Assembly: GCF_000381005.1 (NCBI RefSeq) | Contig: NZ_KB908401.1 | Location: forward strand, 1 to 35,141 | Length of the DNA: 35,141 nt | DNA from: Selenomonas bovis DSM 23594 | Lineage (GTDB): Bacteria > Bacillota > Negativicutes > Selenomonadales > Selenomonadaceae | Reading direction: 5' to 3' | Shown here: one piece after another, positions 13,391 through 23,231 of the stretch | Layout: each line of letters starts with the position of its first letter | Position numbering within the stretch: the first letter of the stretch is position 1 | Translations under genes and position numbers: made by a program | Notes under the pieces: generated by a model | The model's input: the letters and a program-made list of their open reading frames with translations, nothing else | Databases searched by the model: none | Told to the model about the DNA's origin: nothing

Positions 13391-16300
13391 GTGCCAAAAA
13401 AGAAGAATCTCAATAAAGTAATGGTCATTGGTTCCGGCCCAATCATCATCGGGCAGGCGGCAGAGTTCGATTATGCAGGTTCGCAGGCTTGCCGTGCGCT
13501 CAAGGAGGAAGGCCTGGAGGTCGTCCTCGTTAATTCCAACCCCGCAACCATCATGACAGATACGCACATCGCAGACCGCGTATACATCGAGCCATTGACG
13601 GTTGATTTTTGTGAAGCCATCATTGAGAAGGAACGCCCCGACGGCCTGCTCGCGACGCTCGGCGGACAGGCAGGACTGAATCTCGCGGTCCAGCTAGCAG
13701 AAAAGGGCGTTCTGGAAAAATATCATGTGGAACTGCTTGGCACGCCGCTCAAAGCAATCGAACGCGCGGAGGACCGTGAGCTCTTCAAGGAGACCATGCA
13801 AAAGCTTGGCGAGCCGATTCCAGAAAGCACCATTGTTGAAGATGTTCCCTCCGCTGTCGCCTTTGCCAATGAAATCGGCTATCCTGTCATCGTGCGCCCT
13901 GCCTATACCATGGGCGGCACCGGCGGCGGCATTGCGGAAAATGAAGAAGAACTCATCGAAATCGTCATCAAGGGCCTCAATTACTCCATGATTGGCCAGG
14001 TCTTGATCGAGCGCAGCGTTGCCGGGTGGAAAGAAATCGAGTATGAGGTCATGCGTGACGGCAATGACAACTGCATTACCGTCTGCAACATGGAAAACTT
14101 CGATCCGGTCGGCGTGCATACAGGCGATTCCATCGTCGTCGCACCATCGCAGACTCTTACGGATCACGAATATCAGATGCTGCGCAGTGCCTCACTCCGT
14201 ATCATTCGCGAACTCGGAATCGAAGGCGGTTGCAACGCGCAGTATGCTCTCGATCCGAACAGCAACCGCTACTATGTGATCGAAGTCAATCCCCGCGTGA
14301 GCCGTTCCTCGGCACTTGCTTCCAAGGCGACTGGCTATCCCATCGCCAAGGTCTCCGCAAAAATTGCCATCGGCTATATGCTCGATGAAATCACGAACGC
14401 GGTCACTCAGAAAACGAAAGCCTGCTTCGAACCCACACTTGACTACTGTGTCGTGAAATTTCCACGCTGGCCGTTTGATAAGTTCGTGTATGCAGACCGT
14501 ACGCTCGGTACGCAGATGAAGGCGACAGGCGAAGTCATGAGCATCGATCGTAATTTCGAAGGTGCGCTGCTCAAGGCAGTACGTTCTCTTGAAATTGGTG
14601 TTCATCGCCTTCATATGGAAAAAATGGATGAGTGGCCGGATGAACGTGTGAAGAAAAATCTCGCGCGCATCAACGACGAGCGCATTTTCGTGATTGCCGA
14701 GGCGCTACGTCGCGGCGTTGCTGATATCGACACCATTCACGATATCACGAAAATCGATAAATGGTTCCTGCATAAAATCAAGAACATCACGGATGTCGAG
14801 CTGCGCCTGACGCAGGAGAGCCTCACGCCGCGCCTGCTCGTGGCAGCCAAAGATGTCGGACTTGCCGACCGCTCCATCGCAGAGATTACGGGAAAGACGC
14901 TAGATGAAGTGCGTACGATGCGCATTTCCGACGGCATCCTTCCTCGTTATAAGATGGTCGATACCTGCGCGGCAGAGTTCGAGGCTGCAACGCCGTACTA
15001 TTACTCGACCTTCCACGCTCAGGAGGATGAGGTCAAGGTATCCAAGGCGCGCAAGGTCATTGTCTTAGGTTCCGGACCGATCCGCATCGGGCAGGGCGTC
15101 GAGTTCGACTACTGTTCCGTCCACTCTGTCTGGGCGCTGCGGGAAATGGGCATCGAGGCCATCATCATCAATAACAACCCCGAAACTGTTTCAACCGACT
15201 TCGATATTTCGGATCGCCTTTATTTCGAGCCGCTGACGACAGAAGATGTGCTCAACATCATCGACAAGGAAAAACCTGAAGGCGTCATTGTACAATTCGG
15301 CGGACAGACGGCCATCAACCTCGCTGCCTCTCTGCAAAAGGCCGGTGTGAAAGTCTTCGGCACCTCAGTCGACGATATCGACCGTGCAGAGGATCGCGAA
15401 CGCTTTGACGAGGTACTCACGCAGACGCACATCCCGCGTCCGCGCGGTATCAGTGTCACCAATCTCCAGGATGCGATTGACGGGGCTGCTGATATCGGCT
15501 ATCCGGTCATGGTTCGTCCCTCCTATGTCCTCGGCGGCCGTGCAATGGAGATTGTCTACAACGAAGCAGAACTGCGCGACTACATGAGCCGTGCCGTCAA
15601 AGTAACGCCAGACCATCCGGTACTCGTCGATCGCTATATGGAAGGAACTGAGGTCGAAGTTGATGGCATCTCCGACGGTGTCGATGTTATCATCCCTGGT
15701 ATTATGGAACACGTAGAACGTGCGGGCGTCCATTCGGGAGATTCCATCGCCGTCTATCCGCCACAGACACTTTCCTCTAAGGTTATCTATACCATCATCG
15801 ATTATACGAAGCGACTCGCTGTAGCACTTCACGTCAAAGGTCTCCTGAACATCCAATTCGTCGTCGTCAATGACGAGGTCTACATCATCGAGGTCAACCC
15901 TCGGTCCAGCCGCACGGTGCCGTTCCTCTCAAAAGTTACGGATGTCAAGATGGTCAATCTCGCGACGCGTATCGCACTCGGCGCTACCGTCAAGGAGCTC
16001 GGCTATCATTCCGGGCTTGTACCACCGAAGCCATATGTCGCCGTCAAAGCGCCGGTATTCTCATTCGCGAAAATGACGGATGTCGATATCGCCCTCGGCC
16101 CAGAAATGAAATCGACCGGCGAAGTCATGGGCATTGACTACCATTACGCACGGGCGCTCTACAAGGCGATCATCGGCTCAGGTATGAATGTGCCGACGAA
16201 GGGATGCATTCTTTTCACCGTTGCTGACAAAGATAAGGATGAAATGAAGCAGCTCGCCAAAGCGTTTTCCGATATCGGGTTCGAGATTTGTGCAACGGAA

Positions 16301-16618
16301 GGTACTGCCAAGACCATCCAGGCAATGGGAATTGACGCGGAGATTGTAGGTAAAGTACATGAACGCAGCACAGACATCATTCAAATGATCAAATCTGGCA
16401 AGATCAACATGGTCATCAATACATTGACGCAGGGGAAGCACTCTATGAACGATGGCTTCAAGATCAGGCGCGCCACGGTAGAGCACGGCGTTGCTTGCCT
16501 GACTTCGCTAGATACGGCTTGGGAAGTGCTCAGGGTTCTTTCCTTCATGCGTGACCGCCGCCTCGTTTATAGTCTTGCCCTGCAGGATTACGTTGGAGGC
16601 GGTGATGACCTTGCCTGA
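13391..16618 (+). CDS. carB: Carbamoyl-phosphate synthase large subunit
   Basis: CarB makes carbamoyl phosphate from bicarbonate, ammonia and two ATP. The 1075-residue protein is the standard duplicated ATP-grasp enzyme. The N-half opens with [21 protein letters not shown]; the C-half repeats it at about residue 560 with [20 protein letters not shown]. Glycine-rich ATP loops are TMGGTGGG and [10 protein letters not shown], and both halves have IEVNPR.SR metal-binding strands. The last ~140 residues are the MGS-like allosteric domain ([31 protein letters not shown]). GTG 13391 follows AAGGGGGAG. The 3' end overlaps pyrK by 14 bases. Carbamoyl phosphate from this pair may also serve arginine synthesis. 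Confidence 0.96.
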   Translation: MPKKKNLNKVMVIGSGPIIIGQAAEFDYAGSQACRALKEEGLEVVLVNSNPATIMTDTHIADRVYIEPLTVDFCEAIIEKERPDGLLATLGGQAGLNLAVQLAEKGVLEKYHVELLGTPLKAIERAEDRELFKETMQKLGEPIPESTIVEDVPSAVAFANEIGYPVIVRPAYTMGGTGGGIAENEEELIEIVIKGLNYSMIGQVLIERSVAGWKEIEYEVMRDGNDNCITVCNMENFDPVGVHTGDSIVVAPSQTLTDHEYQMLRSASLRIIRELGIEGGCNAQYALDPNSNRYYVIEVNPRVSRSSALASKATGYPIAKVSAKIAIGYMLDEITNAVTQKTKACFEPTLDYCVVKFPRWPFDKFVYADRTLGTQMKATGEVMSIDRNFEGALLKAVRSLEIGVHRLHMEKMDEWPDERVKKNLARINDERIFVIAEALRRGVADIDTIHDITKIDKWFLHKIKNITDVELRLTQESLTPRLLVAAKDVGLADRSIAEITGKTLDEVRTMRISDGILPRYKMVDTCAAEFEAATPYYYSTFHAQEDEVKVSKARKVIVLGSGPIRIGQGVEFDYCSVHSVWALREMGIEAIIINNNPETVSTDFDISDRLYFEPLTTEDVLNIIDKEKPEGVIVQFGGQTAINLAASLQKAGVKVFGTSVDDIDRAEDRERFDEVLTQTHIPRPRGISVTNLQDAIDGAADIGYPVMVRPSYVLGGRAMEIVYNEAELRDYMSRAVKVTPDHPVLVDRYMEGTEVEVDGISDGVDVIIPGIMEHVERAGVHSGDSIAVYPPQTLSSKVIYTIIDYTKRLAVALHVKGLLNIQFVVVNDEVYIIEVNPRSSRTVPFLSKVTDVKMVNLATRIALGATVKELGYHSGLVPPKPYVAVKAPVFSFAKMTDVDIALGPEMKSTGEVMGIDYHYARALYKAIIGSGMNVPTKGCILFTVADKDKDEMKQLAKAFSDIGFEICATEGTAKTIQAMGIDAEIVGKVHERSTDIIQMIKSGKINMVINTLTQGKHSMNDGFKIRRATVEHGVACLTSLDTAWEVLRVLSFMRDRRLVYSLALQDYVGGGDDLA

Positions 16619-17375
16619 AAAGATGACAGAAACCGCTACCGTCATGGCACAGCAGGAGGTTGCCCCTGGCGTATACCGCATGGAACTTTCTTCCCCGGCG
16701 GTTGCAAAAGTCGCGCAGCCCGGTCAATTCGTCCAGGTACGAATCTTTAACGGCAATCATATTCTGCGTCGCCCGCTTGGCATTGCGGAATGTGACTCTG
16801 CGCGCGGCTGCTTCACGATGTTTTATCGCATCGTCGGCAGTGGTACTAGGGATCTTTCCTTGCTCGTACATGGCGAAATTCTCAATGTTCTCGGCCCGCT
16901 TGGTCATGGTTTTGCTACCGCTTTCCATCATCCACTGCTCATCGGTGGCGGCATGGGCCTTTCTCCTTTGCTTTCCTACGCACAGGCAAAGAGGGGAGCC
17001 TGCGATATCCTTATGGGCGGCAAGAACGCCGAAGAGCTTTTTTGGCAATCCTTCTACGCACCATACGTCCAAAAGACCTTTCTGACTACGGATGATGGGA
17101 GCCTGGGCAGCCGGGGATTTACCACTACGATTTTTCCGCAGGTTCTCAAGCAGGACACCTACGATGGCGTCCTCGTCTGCGGTCCGGAGATCATGATGCG
17201 CGGTATCGCAAAAATGGCGGCACAAGCTGGCATTCCATGCCAGGTCTCCTTGGAGAAGCGCATGGCCTGCGGTTTGGGCGCCTGCCTCTCGTGTTCCATT
17301 GACATGACAGACGGCAGAAGGAAAAAAGTCTGTAAAGACGGCCCTGTCTTCTGGGCAGAGGAGGTGTTTGCATGA
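16605..17375 (+). CDS. pyrK: Dihydroorotate dehydrogenase B electron-transfer subunit
   Basis: PyrK passes electrons from PyrD to NAD+ through FAD and a [2Fe-2S] cluster. The 256-residue protein has a ferredoxin-reductase-like FAD domain (RRPLGIAE with the flavin-binding Arg; GPLGHGF), an NAD-binding part ([12 protein letters not shown]) and the C-terminal cluster motif C-x4-C-x2-C-x12-C (CGLGACLSC...C). ATG 16605 is selected because GGAGG at 16595-16599 has ideal spacing and homologues start there; frames extending into carB are unsupported. The stop overlaps pyrD as ATGA. Confidence 0.94.
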   Translation: MTLPEKMTETATVMAQQEVAPGVYRMELSSPAVAKVAQPGQFVQVRIFNGNHILRRPLGIAECDSARGCFTMFYRIVGSGTRDLSLLVHGEILNVLGPLGHGFATAFHHPLLIGGGMGLSPLLSYAQAKRGACDILMGGKNAEELFWQSFYAPYVQKTFLTTDDGSLGSRGFTTTIFPQVLKQDTYDGVLVCGPEIMMRGIAKMAAQAGIPCQVSLEKRMACGLGACLSCSIDMTDGRRKKVCKDGPVFWAEEVFA

Positions 17376-18313
17376 ATTGCGTAGCGAAAGATACCTTGCT
17401 CGCCACAGATTTATGCGGCATCAAGATGAAAACACCGATTCTCACAGGCTCGGGGACCTTCGGCTTTGGCGAAGAATTCGCTGATTTCGTCAATCTTTCA
17501 AGCATCGGCGGTGTTGTCGTCAAAGGAACAACACTGAAGCCACGACGTGGTAATGATGGTGTCCGCATCACGGAAACGCCGGCCGGCATGCTCAACTGCA
17601 TCGGTCTGGAAAATCCAGGCGTTGAAGTATTCCTCAAAGAAACGCTGCCACGGATTCGTCAATACGATATGAACGTCATCGTCAATATTTCCGGCAGCAG
17701 CGTGGAAGATTACGGATTGTTGGCAGAAAAACTCGACGCAACAGATATCGCAGCCATCGAGGTCAACATTTCCTGTCCTAATGTCAAAGAGGGCGGCATT
17801 GTTTTCGGTACTGATCCAAAAGCTGCCGCTGCTGTGACACGGGCCGTAAAGTCTCATACAGGAAAACCTGTTATTGTAAAACTCTCACCAAATGTGACGG
17901 ATATCGTCTGTATGGCAAAAGCCGTTGAAGATGCTGGTGCCGATGCGATTTCTCTTATCAATACACTCCTCGGCATGCAAATAGATATCAGAACTTGGGC
18001 GCCCGTGCTCGGCAACATCACCGGCGGACTTTCCGGCCCTTGCGTGAAACCAGTTGCTGTTCGCATGGTCTGGCAAGTCGCACAGGCCGTTCATGTGCCT
18101 ATCATCGGCATGGGAGGCATCATGTCAGCAGAGGATGCCGTAGAATTTTTCCTTGCCGGCGCGAGCGCAGTGGCAATCGGTACGGCAAATTTTACAGACC
18201 CAAGTTGCATCACAAAGATTTCTGACGAGCTTGCTGCCTATCTCGCGGCTCATCGATTGGAAAACATTCACGATCTGATTGGCAAAATCAAGATTCCGCA
18301 AAAGGAGGCGTGA
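17372..18313 (+). CDS. pyrD: Dihydroorotate dehydrogenase class 1B, catalytic subunit
   Basis: PyrD oxidises dihydroorotate to orotate with FMN; class 1B enzymes work as a PyrD2-PyrK2 complex using NAD+. The 313-residue protein has the FMN-binding [12 protein letters not shown]-type start, [24 protein letters not shown], the catalytic-base cysteine in VNISCPNV (a Ser in class 2), and the FMN phosphate site [11 protein letters not shown] and GTANF. The adjacent pyrK confirms class 1B. AGAGGAGG precedes ATG 17372, and pyrF follows after 3 bases. Confidence 0.95.
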   Translation: MNCVAKDTLLATDLCGIKMKTPILTGSGTFGFGEEFADFVNLSSIGGVVVKGTTLKPRRGNDGVRITETPAGMLNCIGLENPGVEVFLKETLPRIRQYDMNVIVNISGSSVEDYGLLAEKLDATDIAAIEVNISCPNVKEGGIVFGTDPKAAAAVTRAVKSHTGKPVIVKLSPNVTDIVCMAKAVEDAGADAISLINTLLGMQIDIRTWAPVLGNITGGLSGPCVKPVAVRMVWQVAQAVHVPIIGMGGIMSAEDAVEFFLAGASAVAIGTANFTDPSCITKISDELAAYLAAHRLENIHDLIGKIKIPQKEA

Positions 18314-18316
18314 AGT

Positions 18317-19033
18317 ATGGCAGACGAACGACTCATCGTCGCTTTAGATTTCCACCGCATGGAAGATGTAAGGCATCTCGTGGAAACCTTAGGCGACAGC
18401 GTCGCTTACTATAAGGTAGGCATGGAGCTCTTTTACAGTGTCGGCGGCGAAGTGGTACGCTGGCTGCGCGAGCAGGGAAAGCATGTATTCCTCGACCTCA
18501 AACTGCATGACATCCCCAATACGGTTGCAGGGGGCCTTTGTTCGCTCATGCACCTCGGCGCTGATATTCTGAACGTACATGCATCCGGCGGCTTTACAAT
18601 GATGCAGACGGCTGCGCAAAAACTGCACGACGCGGCAGATGCGGCAGGAATTCCATGTCCTAAGCTCATCGCGATTACTGTTCTCACGAGCATGGGACAA
18701 GAGGATTGGTCGCAACTCGGACAGACACATACGATTCCTGATACCGTCGTCCGCTTTGCAAAACTTACGAAACAGGCTGGACTTGACGGCGTTGTCGCGT
18801 CGCCGCAGGAAGCAGCCATGATCCGCCAAGCATGCGGCAAAGATTTTCTCATCGTTACACCCGGCGTACGCCCGGCGGGAGTGTCCGTGGACGACCAGAG
18901 CCGTATTGCAACGCCTGCCGCTGCACTGGCGAACGGCGCTACGCATCTCGTGATAGGCCGACCAATCCGTGCGGCAAAAGATCCGTGTGAGGCCGCTTTG
19001 GCAATCTTAAAAGAAATGGAGACAGTAAAATGA
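18317..19033 (+). CDS. pyrF: Orotidine-5'-phosphate decarboxylase
   Basis: PyrF decarboxylates OMP to UMP, the last step. The 238-residue TIM barrel has LIVALDF, YKVGMELF and the catalytic K/D array in FLDLKLHDIPNTV. Also present are HASGG, VVASP, the phosphate-binding VTPGVRPAG, and IGRPI with the terminal phosphate Arg. Start ATG 18317 follows AAAGGAGGCGTGAAGT. It overlaps pyrE by four bases (ATGA). Confidence 0.95.
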   Translation: MADERLIVALDFHRMEDVRHLVETLGDSVAYYKVGMELFYSVGGEVVRWLREQGKHVFLDLKLHDIPNTVAGGLCSLMHLGADILNVHASGGFTMMQTAAQKLHDAADAAGIPCPKLIAITVLTSMGQEDWSQLGQTHTIPDTVVRFAKLTKQAGLDGVVASPQEAAMIRQACGKDFLIVTPGVRPAGVSVDDQSRIATPAAALANGATHLVIGRPIRAAKDPCEAALAILKEMETVK

Positions 19034-19605
19034 CGGAAGAAGAAGTAAAGGACCTCCTCATAAAAACACATGCGATTATGAACGGCCATTTCCTGCTGAC
19101 CTCAGGTCTGCATAGCCCGCATTATGTAGAGAAATTCAACGTCCTGCAACATCCGCGATATACGCAGCAACTCTGCGAAGCCATGGCAGAGAAATTCAAA
19201 GATGCTGATATCGAGACAGTCGTCGGCCCAGTAACCGGCGGCATCCTGCTGGCACATGAGACAGGAAAAGCACTTGGTACGCGTGCCATTTTCACAGAAC
19301 GCGAAAATGGCAAGATGACGTTCCGCCGCGGGTTCTCATTGCACCCAGGAGAGCGGTGTCTTATTGTCGAAGATATTGTCACAACAGGAGGATCTATCAA
19401 AGAAGTGATTGATGTCGTGCGCGCACACGGCGGCATTCCCGTTGCGGTCAGCATGCTGGTGGATCGCAGCGGCGGTAAAGTCAACTTTGGCGATGTTCCG
19501 TGCACCGCACTCTTGCATCTCGATGTCGAAACGTACAAACCGGAGGAATGTCCGCTTTGCAAGCAGGGAATCCCGATGACAAAACGTGGACGGACGGGGA
19601 AATAA
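19030..19605 (+). CDS. pyrE: Orotate phosphoribosyltransferase
   Basis: PyrE transfers the ribosyl-phosphate of PRPP to orotate, forming OMP. The 191-residue product has the N-terminal hood region (GHFLLTSGLHSPHYVEKF), GPVTGGILLAHE, the catalytic-loop region TERENGKMTFRRGF, and the PRPP motif CLIVEDIVTTGGS at about residues 115-127. The C-terminus has a short Cys-bearing tail (EECPLCKQG), common in the group found in Firmicutes. It is the last gene of the operon and is followed by a terminator. Confidence 0.95.
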   Translation: MTEEEVKDLLIKTHAIMNGHFLLTSGLHSPHYVEKFNVLQHPRYTQQLCEAMAEKFKDADIETVVGPVTGGILLAHETGKALGTRAIFTERENGKMTFRRGFSLHPGERCLIVEDIVTTGGSIKEVIDVVRAHGGIPVAVSMLVDRSGGKVNFGDVPCTALLHLDVETYKPEECPLCKQGIPMTKRGRTGK

Positions 19606-19681
19606 AACGAGGCGTACGACGACAAGACAACAAACAGTTGCCTTTTGCATCAGCAGGCTGATACACTTTATGTAGCAACCA

Positions 19682-19719
19682 ATCAAGGGAAGAGGCCAAA
19701 CCTCCTCCCTTGATTTTTA
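19682..19719 (+). terminator. Intrinsic terminator of the pyr operon
   Basis: ATCAAGGGAAGAGG (19682-19695) pairs with CCTCCTCCCTTGAT (19701-19714) with one mismatch, loop CCAAA. A T run (19714-19718) follows. Confidence 0.9.
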
Positions 19720-19729
19720 TGGTTTAATG

Positions 19730-19758
19730 TTGACAATAGGAAAAGTACACATTAAGAT
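19730..19758 (+). promoter_or_regulatory. Promoter of the tyrosine recombinase gene
   Basis: A perfect -35 TTGACA (19730-19735), a 17-base spacer and TAAGAT (19753-19758). It lies between the pyr terminator and the recombinase, giving a leader of about 25 nt. Confidence 0.75.
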
Positions 19759-19790
19759 AGAAGTGTAAAATAATTCGAGGTGAAGCCATT

Positions 19791-20849
19791 TTGAAAAATG
19801 TTACTCCACAGCCTCCCCAGGAACTGTTCACAGACAAAACATTGCCCCATCATATACTACCAGCCAGTACCAGCAAGACAGTGGCTGCCACTGATACTGC
19901 CACTATCTCGCAGGCATATTTTCTTGCGCACTGGAAGCAAATCCTACCACGCTATATCGGTCATGGCCGTCCCTCTGCAGATACGATGAATCACTACAGT
20001 TCATATATCCAACAGTTTTTCGATTGGTGTCAGACCATGAAGACGCCCCCCTTGGCTATTACAGACTTTGAAATGCGCGGTTTTGTAGAATGGCTGTATG
20101 GTCATGGCTATAAAGATGACACCATTGCTGTCAAACTCGTATCCATCCGCCGCTTTTACCTTGCTGCACAACGCCTCGGTTTGATTGCTGAAAATCCTTG
20201 TCAAGATATTTATGTCCCTAATGCCACGCCAGATGAACTCATTCGTTTTTTCACGCCAGATCAACTCTACGAAATCTGTCAATTTTACGAAGAGGATGAA
20301 AATCTATTTCGCCGGTACCGTAACATTGCCATCGTCTACCTGATGGGCGTCGAGGGAATGCGCAATGTTGAAATTCATCGCATGAACCGCGAAGACATCG
20401 ACACGGAGATCGGTTCTATTTTTGTACACGGTAAGGGCCATGACCGGCGCATTTTCCCCTGCCCAGAAACCATGTCGTTCTTGCATCACTACTTATCACA
20501 CTATCCACCAGAACCCAAAAAGGATGGCCCCTTTACGCCGATGTTTCTTTCCGATTCCCATAAAAATCTTTGGGGACGCCTTTCTCGCAATGGGATTCGC
20601 TTCATCATGAATCAGGCACTTGTCGAAACCGGCTTCAAGCGGCCAGGACTTAGCTGCCATGTTTTTCGTCATAGTGCTGGCACCAATCTTTATGCTGCAA
20701 CGAAGGATTTGCGTCTCGTCCAAGACACGTTGGGACATCGTGACCCGAAGACAACAGCTCGCTATGCACATTTACAAGAACGTATGGCAAAGCGACAAAC
20801 GGCTTCCATCGTACCGCGTCCTGCAGACGCGCGAAACAAAAACGACTGA
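19791..20849 (+). CDS. Stand-alone tyrosine recombinase (XerC/D-like)
   Basis: The 352-residue protein is a site-specific recombinase of the phage-integrase/Xer superfamily. After a ~35-residue Pro/Thr-rich N-terminus comes a SAM-like DNA-binding domain (about 40-135) and the catalytic domain with the full residue set: R191 (GVEGMRNVEIHRM), K215 (HGKGHDRR), H290 and R293 (CHVFRHSAGTNL), H316 (LGHRDP) and nucleophile Y325 (TTARYAH). The TTG start has GAGGTGAAG upstream. It has its own promoter, no excisionase or cargo gene, and sits between pyrE and purC, so it does not look like part of a prophage. It is longer than XerC/D (about 300). It could be a housekeeping Xer variant or an orphan integrase; its target site is unknown. 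Confidence 0.85.
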   Translation: MKNVTPQPPQELFTDKTLPHHILPASTSKTVAATDTATISQAYFLAHWKQILPRYIGHGRPSADTMNHYSSYIQQFFDWCQTMKTPPLAITDFEMRGFVEWLYGHGYKDDTIAVKLVSIRRFYLAAQRLGLIAENPCQDIYVPNATPDELIRFFTPDQLYEICQFYEEDENLFRRYRNIAIVYLMGVEGMRNVEIHRMNREDIDTEIGSIFVHGKGHDRRIFPCPETMSFLHHYLSHYPPEPKKDGPFTPMFLSDSHKNLWGRLSRNGIRFIMNQALVETGFKRPGLSCHVFRHSAGTNLYAATKDLRLVQDTLGHRDPKTTARYAHLQERMAKRQTASIVPRPADARNKND

Positions 20850-20977
20850 TCGAAGTAGTTCAAATTCTTCCTCCAAAATCATCCCCGCTTCCTGCGAAAA
20901 AGTATCGAATTTTCATCTCAATTATGGTACTATTATATGGAAGGAAGTTTCATCAATCATTTTGGGAGGCTGTGTTT

Positions 20978-21850
20978 ATGAAAGAATACAAACCGTTCAA
21001 ATCCGGCAAGGTACGCGAGGTCTACGATGCTGGCGACAGCATCATCATGGTCGCGACGGATCGTATTTCTGCTTTTGATCATATTTTGAAAAACAAGATA
21101 ACGAAAAAAGGCGCTATCCTGACACAGATGTCTAAATTCTGGTTTGATTTCACAAAGGATATCCTCCCCAATCACATGATTTCGGTCGATAATGCCGATA
21201 TGCCTGAGTTTTTTCAACAGGAACAGTTCGTCGGCAATAGCATGAAATGCAAAAAGCTGAACATGATTCCCATGGAATGCATTGTACGAGGCTACATTAC
21301 TGGCAGCGGCTGGGAAAGCTATAAAGAAAACGGTACGGTTTGCGGCATCAAACTCCCAGCAGGTCTCAAAGAATCAGAAAAACTGCCGGAGCCGATTTTT
21401 ACGCCAAGCACGAAGGCTGAGCTCGGTGACCATGATGAAAATGTCTCACTAGAACAGGGCGCAAAAGTACTCGAGAAATCTTTCCCCGGCCATGGAATGG
21501 AATATGCGGAAAAAGTCCGCGATTATACGATTGCCATTTACAAAAAATGTGCGGACTATGCACGGACACGTGGCATCATCATCGCTGATACGAAATTTGA
21601 GTTCGGCTTGGATGAGCATGGCCAGATCGTCCTCGGTGATGAAGTTCTGACGCCGGACAGTTCTCGTTTCTGGCCTTTGGAAGGATATGCGGCGGGGAAA
21701 TCTCAGCCATCCTATGATAAGCAGTTCGTACGTGACTGGCTCAAAGCGCATCCTGACAGCGATTATGAACTGCCTCAGGATGTCATTGACAAGACAATCG
21801 CGAAATATAAAGAGGCATACCAGATGCTGACAGGAAAAGAATTCCACTAA
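20978..21850 (+). CDS. purC: Phosphoribosylaminoimidazole-succinocarboxamide synthase
   Basis: PurC (SAICAR synthetase) joins aspartate to CAIR in purine synthesis. The 290-residue protein has the glycine-rich nucleotide site GKVREVYDAGD, ATDRISAFD, the substrate loops PMECIVRGYITGSGWESY, FTPSTKAE.GDHDEN, and IIADTKFEFG followed by LTPDSSRFW. ATG 20978 is chosen because TGGGAGG ends eight bases upstream and MKEYKPFKSGK fits the family; a longer frame upstream lacks a site. It is the long (about 290-aa) form, not the 235-aa Bacillus form. No other pur gene is in the window. Confidence 0.94.
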   Translation: MKEYKPFKSGKVREVYDAGDSIIMVATDRISAFDHILKNKITKKGAILTQMSKFWFDFTKDILPNHMISVDNADMPEFFQQEQFVGNSMKCKKLNMIPMECIVRGYITGSGWESYKENGTVCGIKLPAGLKESEKLPEPIFTPSTKAELGDHDENVSLEQGAKVLEKSFPGHGMEYAEKVRDYTIAIYKKCADYARTRGIIIADTKFEFGLDEHGQIVLGDEVLTPDSSRFWPLEGYAAGKSQPSYDKQFVRDWLKAHPDSDYELPQDVIDKTIAKYKEAYQMLTGKEFH

Positions 21851-21867
21851 ATTAAACTTCATAAGAC

Positions 21868-21917
21868 AAAGCCTTCCGACTCCGCAATCATACGGAATCG
21901 GAAGGCTTTGTTGTTTT
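21868..21917 (+). terminator. Terminator between converging purC and ynbB-like gene
   Basis: AAAGCCTTCCGACTCCG (21868-21884) pairs with CGGAATCGGAAGGCTTT (21893-21909) with one wobble-type mismatch; the loop is CAATCATA. T-rich sequence (TTTGTTGTTTT) follows on the plus strand, and a weaker T-rich run occurs on the minus strand, so it may serve both directions. Confidence 0.85.
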
Positions 21918-21965
21918 CTACAAGCGCATGTTCAAAGCACTGCGCATCCAGATGAGGAGGCTTAT

Positions 21966-23213
21966 TCACCTGTTGTTCAAATCCTCAATGGCCTGTGCTG
22001 CGCCCATGATGCCGATGCAGGCATGCTCAAAGGTAAGACCGCCTTGCAGATAGACGTTGTACGGCGGACGCAAAGGACCATCCGCACTGAATTCAATGGA
22101 TGCGCCTTGGACGAAGGTCCCCGCAGCCATGATAATTTTATCCACATAGCCCGGCATATCCCATGGCTCTGGCGCAGCAAAGGAATCGACCGGCGAATAT
22201 TTCTGAATACCACCGCAAAAAGCGATGAGTTTTTCCGCTGAACCGAGCTCGATTGCCTGGATGATATCTCCACGCGGTTCTGTCGGCAAAGGCGACGTCC
22301 GGTATCCCAGCTTAGCGAACATGCCTGCGGCAAAAATAGCCCCTTTGATTGCTTGTGCCGTCACATGTGGCGCAAGGAAAAAACCTTGGAACAGCAATCT
22401 GTTATTGGAAAGGCTTGCTCCGAGTTCATCCCCCATACCGGGTGCTGTCAGACGATAGGAGGATAACTCCACAAGCTCTTTCCGCCCCGCGATATAGCCG
22501 CCAGTCGGTGCAAGACCGCCTCCTGGGTTTTTGATGAGAGAGCCCGCCATGATATCGGCACCAACCTGCGTAGGCTCAAGCGTATCGACAAATTCCCCAT
22601 AGCAATTATCGACAAAGCAGATACAGCCAGGATTCACGCGGTGCACTTCCTCCGTGATGCAGCGGATATCATCAATGGAAAGTGGCGGCCGCATACTATA
22701 CCCACGAGAACGCTGAATCTCCACCATCTTTGTCCTATCGGTAACGATATGTTTGATATTCTCGATATCCACGTGCCCCTCTACTAACGGAAGCTCTCGG
22801 TATCGGATGCCAAATTCTTTCAGGGAACCAGGGCTAGGAGCAGCATAGCCAATGACTGTCTGCATGGTATCATAAGGTGTCCCCGTCAAGGAAATGAGCT
22901 CATCGCCAGGACGCAGAATACCAAATAAGACCGTTGCCAAAGCATGCGTACCACTCACAAACTGCGTCCGTACCAATGCCTTTTCGGCACCAAAAACATG
23001 CGCATATAATTCTTCAAGTTTGCCGCGCCCAATGTCATCATAAGCATATCCTGTCGAAGTATTGAAATGTGCATCGGATACCTTGCATTCTCGCATGGCA
23101 TCAAGCACCTTCAACGTATTGGCCTCGGAAATCTCGTCTAACGACTGAAATGCTTCGGCAGAATCGCGAAGCACTTCCTGCTTTATCTCCTTTAATTTTT
23201 TTGAAAATGTCAT
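21966..23213 (-). CDS. PLP-dependent methionine gamma-lyase-family protein (YnbB, 'aluminium resistance')
   Basis: The 415-residue protein belongs to the fold-type I PLP enzymes named aluminium-resistance/methionine gamma-lyase family, as B. subtilis YnbB. Seen are the substrate region STGYAYDDIGRGKLEELYA, the aromatic-stacking region RTQFVSGTHALATVLFG, CFVDNCYGEFV with the PLP-pyridine Asp, and the Schiff-base lysine in GSLIKNPGGGLAPTGGYIAGR. The ATG at 23213 follows AAAGGAGTAGAAGGG. The biochemical substrate is not established. It lies 18 bases behind hflX; an hflX-ynbB pair is conserved in Firmicutes, which supports co-transcription. Confidence 0.88.
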   Translation of the reverse strand: MTFSKKLKEIKQEVLRDSAEAFQSLDEISEANTLKVLDAMRECKVSDAHFNTSTGYAYDDIGRGKLEELYAHVFGAEKALVRTQFVSGTHALATVLFGILRPGDELISLTGTPYDTMQTVIGYAAPSPGSLKEFGIRYRELPLVEGHVDIENIKHIVTDRTKMVEIQRSRGYSMRPPLSIDDIRCITEEVHRVNPGCICFVDNCYGEFVDTLEPTQVGADIMAGSLIKNPGGGLAPTGGYIAGRKELVELSSYRLTAPGMGDELGASLSNNRLLFQGFFLAPHVTAQAIKGAIFAAGMFAKLGYRTSPLPTEPRGDIIQAIELGSAEKLIAFCGGIQKYSPVDSFAAPEPWDMPGYVDKIIMAAGTFVQGASIEFSADGPLRPPYNVYLQGGLTFEHACIGIMGAAQAIEDLNNR

Positions 23214-23231
23214 AGATACCCTTCTACTCCT

